Shown in pieces: positions 58,488 to 64,000 of a stretch of DNA of 64,000 nucleotides. The stretch covers positions 2,981,001 through 3,045,000 of the forward strand of contig NZ_CP060436.1 of the NCBI RefSeq assembly GCF_003590145.2, written 5' to 3'. Positions within the stretch are counted from its first letter, which is position 1; each line of letters begins with the position of its first letter. Source of the DNA: Pseudooceanicola algae. Lineage in GTDB: Bacteria > Pseudomonadota > Alphaproteobacteria > Rhodobacterales > Rhodobacteraceae. The notes under the pieces were generated by a model. The model saw only the letters and a list, made by a program, of their open reading frames with translations. It was not told where the DNA came from and did no database searches. The position numbers were made by a program, and so were the translations under genes.

Positions 58488-58847
58488 ATGGCCGAAGGCT
58501 ACCTGACAACGCATGTTCTTGATACGGCACGGGGCGTTCCGGCCGAAGGGATGGAGATCGTCCTTTATCGGCTGGTCGACGGGGTGCGGGACGAGTTGGC
58601 GCGCATGACGACCAATGCCGATGGCCGCACCGACAGCCCGATCCTGCCCAAGGCGCATTTCCTGCCCGGCACCTATGAGCTTGAGTTTCATGCCGGGCCC
58701 TACATGGATGCCAGCGGCGTGCCCCCGGAAGCACCGCGCTTTCTGGATGTGATCCCGCTGCGCTTCGGTATTTCGGATCCGGAAAGTCATTATCACGTGC
58801 CGCTGCTGGTCTCGCCCTTCAGCTATTCGACTTATCGGGGCAGCTGA
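58488..58847 (+). CDS. hiuH: 5-hydroxyisourate hydrolase
   Basis: Transthyretin-like 5-hydroxyisourate hydrolase of 119 residues: it converts 5-hydroxyisourate, the product of urate oxidation, into OHCU, the substrate of UraD. 'LTTHVLDTARG' holds the first catalytic His, 'HYHVPLLVSPFSYSTYRGS' ends in the diagnostic YRGS. No signal peptide, so it is cytoplasmic. AGGGGACAGGA precedes the ATG. It is divergent from puuE-uraD, and overlaps the small convergent gene by 16 bases at its 3' end. Confidence 0.95.
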   Translation: MAEGYLTTHVLDTARGVPAEGMEIVLYRLVDGVRDELARMTTNADGRTDSPILPKAHFLPGTYELEFHAGPYMDASGVPPEAPRFLDVIPLRFGISDPESHYHVPLLVSPFSYSTYRGS

Positions 58848-59125
58848 CCGCTTTCCAGTATCGCGACCTTGGTCACAAGGGGGGTGGGCAGGGCATCGGC
58901 ATATGCCTCTTGCAGGGCTACGCATTCGGGGTCGGCAAGAAAGGCGGACAGGGTATCCCTGTCCGGCACGCTCAGCAGGTGGGTTTCGCCGCTGCTGTCC
59001 AGATGCCGCAACCGCAGGACCATTTCACCGCCATAGCCGGCCAGGACCGCGAGGGCCCTGGTTTCGTATTCCTCGAAACGCTGAAACAGGTCGGGATCTA
59101 CCTTGAAGGTCAACAGCAGCAGCAT
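58832..59125 (-). CDS. small protein of the dimeric alpha+beta barrel type (unknown role)
   Basis: A 97-residue protein; I do not recognise a specific family. The alternation 'LLLLTFKVDPDLFQRFEEYETRA', 'VLRLRHLDSSGETHLLSVPD', then a short helix with 'FLADPECVALQEAYADAL' suggests a dimeric alpha+beta (DUF1330 or antibiotic-monooxygenase-like) barrel. No motif indicates an enzyme. Its last 16 bases lie within the end of hiuH on the other strand. Confidence 0.65.
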   Translation of the reverse strand: MLLLLTFKVDPDLFQRFEEYETRALAVLAGYGGEMVLRLRHLDSSGETHLLSVPDRDTLSAFLADPECVALQEAYADALPTPLVTKVAILESGQLPR

Positions 59126-59313
59126 GGTCGGTTCCGGTCCAGAAAGCCCAGCAGGGAAAGTTTCCGGAGAAGCCTACTCCAAGCGGGCTTAAGCCAAGGT
59201 TATCTCATGACGATCTCGCCGCAGACTGACGGTCTTGCGGGGCGGCGCTGCATTGGAAAGGTGGGGGAAGTGGGGCGGCGTCGGGACGCTCGGGATCATC
59301 GCGCGATGCGGGT

Positions 59314-59342
59314 GGCCCCGCCCGGAAATATCGGGCGGGGCC
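59314..59342 (-). terminator. hairpin after the OmpA-type lipoprotein gene
   Basis: GGCCCCGCCCG (59314-59324) pairs perfectly with CGGGCGGGGCC (59332-59342) around GAAATAT, 11 bases beyond the minus-strand stop at 59354. Strong stem, no T run on the minus side. Confidence 0.55.
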
Positions 59343-59353
59343 GGGATCTGCGA

Positions 59354-59998
59354 TCAGCTGTTGGGCAGGATCACGATATCGACGCGACGGTTCTGCGCGC
59401 GCCCTTCGGCGGTCAGGTTGTCCGCGCGGGGCTGGTCTTCGCCACGGCCGATGGGCTGCAGGCGGCTGGAAGAGACGCCATAGGAAATCAGCGTGTTGGA
59501 TACCGAGGCGGCGCGGCGTTGCGACAGGCTGAGGTTATAGTTCGCATCGCCGGTATTGTCGGTATGGCCAATCACCTGAACCCGCGTGTTGGGGTATTCG
59601 TTCAGCGATTGCGCCACGGTGCGCAGATCCGCCGTCAGGTCCGACCGCAGGGTCGCGCTGTCGGTGGCGAACAGGATGTCCTGCGGCATGGTCACGATCA
59701 GCCGGTCGCCGGTGTTGGTGATCTGGACGTTGTTGCCAAGATCGTTGCGCAGCGCGGCTTCCTGCTTGTCGAGGCTGGAGCCATATGCGGCGCCGGCGGC
59801 ACTACCCAGAATCGCGCCGATTGCAGCGCCTTTGCCCTGGTCGTCGCTGACGATGGCGCCAAGCGCCCCACCGACCAACGCGCCGGTGCCGGCGCCGGTG
59901 CGGGTGTTGCGGTAGCCGTCATCGGGGTTTTCGCAGGCGGCAAGCAGGATCATCGCGGATCCGGCGGCGGCCAGGGTCGAAGTCTTCAGAAATGTCAT
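59354..59998 (-). CDS. OmpA-family lipoprotein (YiaD-like)
   Basis: Lipoprotein of 214 residues with an OmpA-like peptidoglycan-binding domain. A signal peptide ends in the lipobox LLAAC (Cys about residue 22). Next comes a glycine-zipper region ('GAGTGALVGGALGAIVSD', 'GAAIGAILGSAAGAAYG') and from about residue 95 the OmpA_C domain with 'DILFATDSATLRSD', 'QVIGHTDNTGDANYNLSLSQ' and NRRVDIVI, which bind meso-DAP. It anchors the outer membrane to peptidoglycan. GAGGA lies eight bases before the ATG. A 34-codon frame ends in an ATGA overlap with this start. Confidence 0.9.
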   Translation of the reverse strand: MTFLKTSTLAAAGSAMILLAACENPDDGYRNTRTGAGTGALVGGALGAIVSDDQGKGAAIGAILGSAAGAAYGSSLDKQEAALRNDLGNNVQITNTGDRLIVTMPQDILFATDSATLRSDLTADLRTVAQSLNEYPNTRVQVIGHTDNTGDANYNLSLSQRRAASVSNTLISYGVSSSRLQPIGRGEDQPRADNLTAEGRAQNRRVDIVILPNS

Positions 59999-60099
59999 GT
60001 CGCTTTGTCCTCTTGCGGCCGCATGCCGCGGCCAACCTGTTCCTGCAGATAGCCTATCAGACAGTGCAGCCCAACGGATTTGACGTTTTCCTTCGGCAT
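59995..60099 (-). CDS. possible 34-codon leader peptide coupled to the OmpA-type gene
   Basis: A short frame, ATG 60099, that ends in TGA overlapping the ATG of the lipoprotein gene (ATGA at 59995-59998). The peptide starts MPKENVKSVGLHC and ends MRPQEDKAT, without signal or known motif. GGCGGAAAT precedes the ATG. It could couple translation or be a chance frame within the 5' leader, as the lipoprotein has a good ribosome site of its own. Low confidence. Confidence 0.3.
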   Translation of the reverse strand: MPKENVKSVGLHCLIGYLQEQVGRGMRPQEDKAT

Positions 60100-60163
60100 A
60101 TTTCCGCCTTTTTTCGCACTCTGCGGGCTGTGGCACCCAGAGCAGGCAGGTCGGCCCGCGTGG

Positions 60164-61051
60164 CTAAAGACTGTCAGTGCGCGCACTTTCCCAGGCCAGC
60201 ATGGCGCGTTTGACCGGCAGGCCCCAGTGGTATCCGCCCAGCCCGCCGCTTTTGCGGATCGCACGGTGGCAGGGGATCAGGAAGCTGACCGGATTGCGCC
60301 CCACGGCGGTGCCCACGGCACGCACGGCGCGATCGGCTCCGATACGGCGGGCGATATCGGAATAGGTCGCGACATGGCCGGAGGGGATCTGCAGCAACGC
60401 CTCCCAGACCTTGATCTGGAAGGGCGCACCAAGCATGTGCAGGCGGGTTTCGCCACGGCCGGCAAAGACGGGGCCGGCCAGTTGGCGGATCGCCGCATCG
60501 TCTTCCTTGAAAGCCGCCTTGGGCCAGCGCGCGGCCATGTCGGCCCAGGCAGCGCCGGGGCCGGTTTCAGCGGTGAAGGCGATGCCGCAAATGCCCTTGT
60601 CGGTCACCATGACAAGCGCGGGGCCGAAGGGCGTCGGTATCTGCGACCAGCGGATCATCAGGCCGTCACCGCCCGCGGCATATTCCCCCGGGCTCATCGC
60701 CTCCCATGTCAGGAAAAGGTCATGCAGCCGCCCGGTCCCCGACAGGCCGGTCTGCAAGGCGGTATCCAGCGTTGTATGGCGATGGGCGAGCAGGCTGCGG
60801 GCATGGTCGATCGTCAGATATTGCTGGTACCGCTTGGGCGAAACCCCGACCCAAGCCGAGAAAAGGCGCTGGAAATGCGCCGGGCTCATCTTCATCCGGG
60901 ATGCAAGGTCATCGAGCGTCAGGGGGGCATCGGCGCTGTCGATCTCGTTAATGGCGCGGCGCATCAGGGCATAGTGGTAGCTGTCCGCAGCGGTATCGCC
61001 CGCTTGTGCCGTCGCAACGGGGGCGTCGGGCTGGATCGCTGCATCGGTCAT
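60164..61051 (-). CDS. AraC-type / O6-methylguanine-DNA methyltransferase fusion (Ada-like)
   Basis: Protein of 295 residues combining an AraC helix-turn-helix (residues about 28-130, 'LDDLASRMKMSPAHFQRLFS') and a C-terminal O6-alkylguanine-DNA alkyltransferase with active-site IPCHRAI and 'GLGGYHWGLPVKRAMLAWE'. It repairs O6-methylguanine by self-methylation. Full-length Ada is about 354 residues and carries an N-terminal Cys-rich phosphotriester domain for methylation-triggered activation; that domain is absent here, so sensing must differ if the HTH part is a regulator. A stand-alone gene; neighbours are unrelated. Confidence 0.9.
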   Translation of the reverse strand: MTDAAIQPDAPVATAQAGDTAADSYHYALMRRAINEIDSADAPLTLDDLASRMKMSPAHFQRLFSAWVGVSPKRYQQYLTIDHARSLLAHRHTTLDTALQTGLSGTGRLHDLFLTWEAMSPGEYAAGGDGLMIRWSQIPTPFGPALVMVTDKGICGIAFTAETGPGAAWADMAARWPKAAFKEDDAAIRQLAGPVFAGRGETRLHMLGAPFQIKVWEALLQIPSGHVATYSDIARRIGADRAVRAVGTAVGRNPVSFLIPCHRAIRKSGGLGGYHWGLPVKRAMLAWESARTDSL

Positions 61052-61156
61052 GGGGTCTCTCCGGTCATCTGCCCGGACAGATTAGCAGGCCGGACGCTCC
61101 TGAGGCGACCCGGTTCCTGCGCAAAGCGGCCGTGCGGCCTTTGGGAAGGATAGCGT

Positions 61157-61777
61157 TCAGGCAGAGAGCAGATCGAGCAGGGAGGTTTCCTGTGGGCAGG
61201 TGTCGCGGATCAACCGAGCCTCCTGCCGGGTCAGGCAGCGCCGGGGTTCAGGTGTTTCGGGGTCGAGAAGCCGGGTGGCGCGGCGTACGGCGTCGGGCAG
61301 ATCAAGTCGGGCGGCCATGTCCGGGCCGGTGGTTTCGATCCAGAGGGAGCCGGCATTTATGACCTCGTGATGTTCCATGATGATCAGATGGTAGGTCAGC
61401 CCACCCATGGTCGGGTCCTTTCGGGCGCGATTGCGCCGCGAGATGTCGCAGAATCGGACCAGCGCCTCTTCGCAGCCGAAATTCTGCCGGATCGCACCGT
61501 GTCGGATCAGCCCGCGATGGCCCGGCGCAACGCGCAGCTTGCCCTGCAATTCGCCCTGTGGACCCAGTTCGCCCGGCTGAAAGCGCATGGGCGCGGGCAA
61601 AGCGCCGCCTTCCGGCAGCTTGCGAAGTCGACAGATGTGCAGCACCGGCATGGCGCCATGGTCGCGGGTCATCACCTTGTCGCCGGGCGCCAGCCATTCG
61701 ATGGGCATGTCGCCTTCCAGGGTCAGGACCATGGTGCCCGGTCCGAGACCGGAAATGGGTTCTGGGGATTCGGTCAT
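61157..61777 (-). CDS. Hint-domain protein (Hedgehog/intein type)
   Basis: Protein of 206 residues with a Hint (Hint_2 type) domain: 'LGPGTMVLTLEGDMPIEWLA' then PGDKVMTRDHG, with 'HRGLIRHGAIRQNFGCEEALV' in the middle. Such domains occur in many Rhodobacteraceae proteins and derive from self-splicing elements, but here the expected N-terminal Cys is Gly/Thr (GPGTMVLT), so autoproteolysis is unlikely. The ATG at 61777 has GGAGG at a good distance; an ATG at 61807 is possible but less well served. Function unknown; not an intein, because no host protein surrounds it. Confidence 0.75.
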   Translation of the reverse strand: MTESPEPISGLGPGTMVLTLEGDMPIEWLAPGDKVMTRDHGAMPVLHICRLRKLPEGGALPAPMRFQPGELGPQGELQGKLRVAPGHRGLIRHGAIRQNFGCEEALVRFCDISRRNRARKDPTMGGLTYHLIIMEHHEVINAGSLWIETTGPDMAARLDLPDAVRRATRLLDPETPEPRRCLTRQEARLIRDTCPQETSLLDLLSA

Positions 61778-61868
61778 TTGCGGCCTCCGGAGGGCAGGGT
61801 GTGACATTCCGGTTTCTTTCAGGTTAAACCGACTTGTTGCCTTGCGGATTTCCGGGCAAGGATTCCGC

Positions 61869-62513
61869 ATGGCCCGCCAATTGCCCTACATGACGCTCCG
61901 CGAGGTATTTCGCCGTTTCGAGGCCGCAAGTGCCCATCCGGAAGGCGAATTGCACCATTCGAACGCCTACACGCTGTTGGTGGCCGTGGCCCTGTCGGCC
62001 CAGGCGACCGATGTCGGCGTCAACAAGGCGACGCGCGATCTGTTCCCGATTGCCGATACGCCGGAAAAGATGCTGGCGCTCGGCGAAGAGGGGCTTGTTC
62101 AGCATATCAAAACCATCGGCCTGTATCGCAACAAGGCGAAGAACGTGATCAAGATGGCGCGGATCCTTGTCGATGACTATGGCGGCGAAGTCCCCAATTC
62201 GCGCGCGGCCCTGCAGGGGCTGCCCGGCGTGGGGCGCAAGACGGCGAATGTGGTGCTCAACATGTGGTGGCATTTCCCGGCCCAGGCCGTGGATACGCAC
62301 ATCTTCCGGGTCGGAAACCGGTCGGGCATCTGTCCGGGCAAGGATGTCGTCGCCGTGGAACGCGCCATCGAAGACAACATCCCCGTGGATTTCCAGCTTC
62401 ATGCGCATCACTGGCTTATCCTGCACGGACGGTATGTCTGTGTGGCGCGCAAGCCGAAATGCGCGGCCTGCCTTATCCGCGATCTCTGTGAATTCGAGGA
62501 AAAGAACCTATGA
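61869..62513 (+). CDS. nth: endonuclease III
   Basis: Endonuclease III of 214 residues, a DNA glycosylase/AP lyase that removes oxidised pyrimidines. The helix-hairpin-helix LPGVGRKTANVVLNMW contains the catalytic Lys, 'AVDTHIFRVGNRSG' the catalytic Asp, and the [4Fe-4S] cysteines are spaced C-x6-C-x2-C-x5-C near the end (CVARKPKCAACLIRDLC). ATG 61869 follows AAGGATT. Its last four bases overlap the start of the kinase gene as ATGA. Confidence 0.95.
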   Translation: MARQLPYMTLREVFRRFEAASAHPEGELHHSNAYTLLVAVALSAQATDVGVNKATRDLFPIADTPEKMLALGEEGLVQHIKTIGLYRNKAKNVIKMARILVDDYGGEVPNSRAALQGLPGVGRKTANVVLNMWWHFPAQAVDTHIFRVGNRSGICPGKDVVAVERAIEDNIPVDFQLHAHHWLILHGRYVCVARKPKCAACLIRDLCEFEEKNL

Positions 62514-63496
62514 CCAAATATGACGTGATCGGGATCGGCAATGCCGTGATGGATGTGATTACCCAATGCGACGACGCCTTCCTGTCCCGAACGGGGATCG
62601 AAAAGGGGATCATGCAGTTAGTGGAGCAGGAAAGATCGGATTTCCTGTTCAATGAAATGGGTGAAAGCCGCCGCATCCCCGGTGGCTCGGTGGCCAATAC
62701 GGTCGCAGGCGTGGCCAACATGGGTCTGAAGACTGCATTCATCGGCAAGGTGGCGGATGACGAGGTCGGGACGAGCTATATTTCCCAAACGGTGGCCAGC
62801 GGGACGGATATGCCCAATGCCGCGGTTTCGGGCGGGGCGCTGCCGAGTTCCCGCAGCATGATCTTCGTCAGCCCGGATGGCGAGCGGTCGATGAATACCT
62901 ACCTCGGGATTTCCTCGGAGGTCGGGCCGGAAGACGTGCCCGAAGCGGTCTGTGCCGAGGCGCAGATCCTGTTCCTCGAGGGGTATCTGTACGACAAGGA
63001 CAAGGGCAAGGCGGCCTTCACCACGGCGGCGCGGCTGACCCGTGCGACCGGTGGCCTGGCGGGGATCGCCCTGTCGGATCCGTTCTGCGTCGACCGGCAC
63101 CGCGGGGATTTCCGCAAGCTGGTCCGGGAGCTGGATTACGTGATTGGCAACGAACACGAGTGGAAATCGCTTTACGAGACCGATGACCTGGGCGCGGCGT
63201 TGGAACAGGCAGCGAGCGAAAGCGGCTTGATCGTCTGCACCCGGTCGAGCCAGGACGTGGTGCTGGTCCGGGGCGATGAAGAGGCCGTCGTGCCGGTGAA
63301 ACGCGTGACGCCGGTGGATGCCACCGGGGCCGGGGATCTGTTCGCGGCGGGTTTCCTTTACGGGTTGGCGACCGGGGCCGACCTGGCGGTCTCCGGCAGG
63401 ATGGGCGTCGTTGCGGCGGCCGAGGTGATCAGCCATTACGGGGCGCGGCCGGAAGCCGACCTCGGGGCCCTGTTCAAGGCCGAAGGGCTGATCTGA
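62510..63496 (+). CDS. adenosine kinase-like PfkB family sugar kinase
   Basis: PfkB/ribokinase family kinase of 328 residues. The N-terminal GIGNAVMDV, the 'GGSVANTVAGVANMG' region and the C-terminal VDATGAGDLFAAGFLYG (anion hole and catalytic Asp) are all present. Such alphaproteobacterial proteins are commonly annotated adenosine kinase, which would phosphorylate adenosine to AMP and fit the nucleoside salvage theme; sugar substrates are possible. It overlaps nth by ATGA, an unusual pairing, so the two are co-translated. Repeat copy E and a terminator follow. Confidence 0.88.
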   Translation: MTKYDVIGIGNAVMDVITQCDDAFLSRTGIEKGIMQLVEQERSDFLFNEMGESRRIPGGSVANTVAGVANMGLKTAFIGKVADDEVGTSYISQTVASGTDMPNAAVSGGALPSSRSMIFVSPDGERSMNTYLGISSEVGPEDVPEAVCAEAQILFLEGYLYDKDKGKAAFTTAARLTRATGGLAGIALSDPFCVDRHRGDFRKLVRELDYVIGNEHEWKSLYETDDLGAALEQAASESGLIVCTRSSQDVVLVRGDEEAVVPVKRVTPVDATGAGDLFAAGFLYGLATGADLAVSGRMGVVAAAEVISHYGARPEADLGALFKAEGLI

Positions 63497-63525
63497 GCAA
63501 CGGGGTCGCGTGAGCGGCCGGGGAA

Positions 63526-63584
63526 GGGGGCGCTGCCCCCTCGCGGCAGGCCGCTCACCCCCGGGATATTTCGAACAGGGAAAC
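63526..63584 (+). repeat. dispersed intergenic repeat, copy E
   Basis: GGGGGCGCTGCCCCC hairpin, GCGGCAGGCCGC palindrome, then ACCCCCGGGATATTTCGA and ACAGGGAAACGG. Located between the convergent adenosine kinase-like and lpxK genes. Confidence 0.78.
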
Positions 63585-63586
63585 GG

Positions 63587-63617
63587 AAGGGGTGTGGCGC
63601 TGGGCTGCGCCCCTTTT
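63587..63617 (+). terminator. Rho-independent terminator after the PfkB kinase gene
   Basis: AAGGGGTGTGGC (63587-63598) pairs with GCTGCGCCCCTT (63604-63615) using some G-T pairs, loop GCTGG, then TT. It directly follows repeat copy E and lies four bases before the stop of the convergent lpxK gene. Confidence 0.65.
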
Positions 63618-63621
63618 GCAA

Positions 63622-64000
63622 TCAGCGCGGGAAGAGGCGATCGAGAGCGGTGTCGAGGGGGGTGGCGTCCTGCAGGGAGAGGCGGACGGGCAGGGTCAGG
63701 ACCTTTTGACGGAAGTCCGCGGGCACGCGGACTGCGTCCTTTTCGGTGGTGACCAGTTGGGCGCCGTGGGCGGCGGCATCACGTTCGAGACGGGCGAGCA
63801 GCGCCGGGGTCAGTGGCTGGTGGTCAGAGAGGGCCTCGCAGTGCAGGAGGCGCGCGCCGAGGCCGCGCAGCGTGGCAAAGAATTTCTCGGGGTGGGCGAT
63901 GCCGGCGAAGGCGAGGACGGGCAGGCCCGTCCAGTCCATGCCGGTTTGCAGCGGGTCGAGGCGGCCCCTGAGGTGGGGCAGTTGGACCTGGTCGCCCCAT
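63622..64000 (-). CDS. lpxK: tetraacyldisaccharide 4'-kinase, 3' part (5' end outside window)
   Basis: C-terminal 126 residues of LpxK, the membrane-associated kinase that phosphorylates the lipid A precursor at the 4' position. '[22 protein letters not shown]' (in pieces: [14 protein letters not shown]) and '[19 protein letters not shown]' are characteristic, as is the later [10 protein letters not shown]. The frame is open through base 64000 (upstream residues [20 protein letters not shown]), so the gene continues beyond the window and the ATG at 63939 is internal. Confidence 0.9.
   Translation of the reverse strand, partial: WGDQVQLPHLRGRLDPLQTGMDWTGLPVLAFAGIAHPEKFFATLRGLGARLLHCEALSDHQPLTPALLARLERDAAAHGAQLVTTEKDAVRVPADFRQKVLTLPVRLSLQDATPLDTALDRLFPR

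Overview
The window is a GC-rich bacterial chromosome segment that reads as an alphaproteobacterium of the order Rhodobacterales (Rhodobacteraceae/Roseobacteraceae). The basis is gene content and local order: a gltD-gltB pair in that order, serC-serA with a structured leader, an NDUFA9-like protein next to uppP, a taurine-pyruvate aminotransferase, a FzlA-like GST beside msrAB and queG, and a family of short GC-rich intergenic repeats. Genus cannot be fixed from this sequence. Coding density is high, ATGA/GTGA start-stop overlaps are common, and I see no phage, transposase, rRNA or CRISPR.

Layout. 1-1.5 kb: 3' part of hemY, then tRNA-Thr(CGU). 1.8-5.2 kb (minus): a MipA-like outer-membrane protein and a three-gene 2,3-dihydroxybenzoate pathway (isochorismate synthase, isochorismatase, DHB dehydrogenase) with no NRPS. 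5.5-22 kb: a nucleoside/nucleobase salvage region. It holds a nucleoside hydrolase, an RpiR regulator with a palindrome in the shared promoter, and a nine-gene operon. That operon has two NMT1/THI5-like binding proteins, a TRZ/ATZ-type deaminase, an ABC transporter, a cupin, a protein resembling the RarA/MgsA C-terminal collar, and a nucleoside deoxyribosyltransferase. An SMP-30 protein and a BMP-type nucleoside ABC transporter operon follow; the latter includes an amidase and has a RutR-like palindrome upstream. 22-28 kb: MarR regulator, Ldh-family dehydrogenase, mtgA, FzlA-like GST, msrA/msrB and queG, the last three flanked by 66-nt inverted repeats. 28-35 kb: two HupE-like proteins, a decayed peptide ABC transporter, then a divergent taurine module (TauE/SafE exporter and aldehyde dehydrogenase against taurine-pyruvate aminotransferase) whose shared promoter carries mirrored operator pairs.

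35-52 kb is mostly core: thioesterase, tRNA-Leu(CAG), NDUFA9-like protein, uppP, gltD/gltB, serB, a PiT phosphate transporter, a NUDIX hydrolase, and serC/serA behind a candidate serC leader RNA. 52-59 kb: metallophosphoesterase, thiolase, and a urate/ureide catabolism cluster (NCS2 permease, AllA, AllE-type bicupin, a PuuE-UraD fusion, and divergent HiuH). 59-64 kb: an OmpA-type lipoprotein, an Ada-like methyltransferase, a Hint-domain protein, endonuclease III, an adenosine kinase-like PfkB protein and the 3' end of lpxK.

A theme is nitrogen scavenging: nucleobases, nucleosides, ureides and taurine are imported or broken down, and gltBD would assimilate the ammonium released. The most unusual items are the mirrored operators of the taurine module, the nucleobase operon with its orphan collar-like protein, and the dispersed repeat family.
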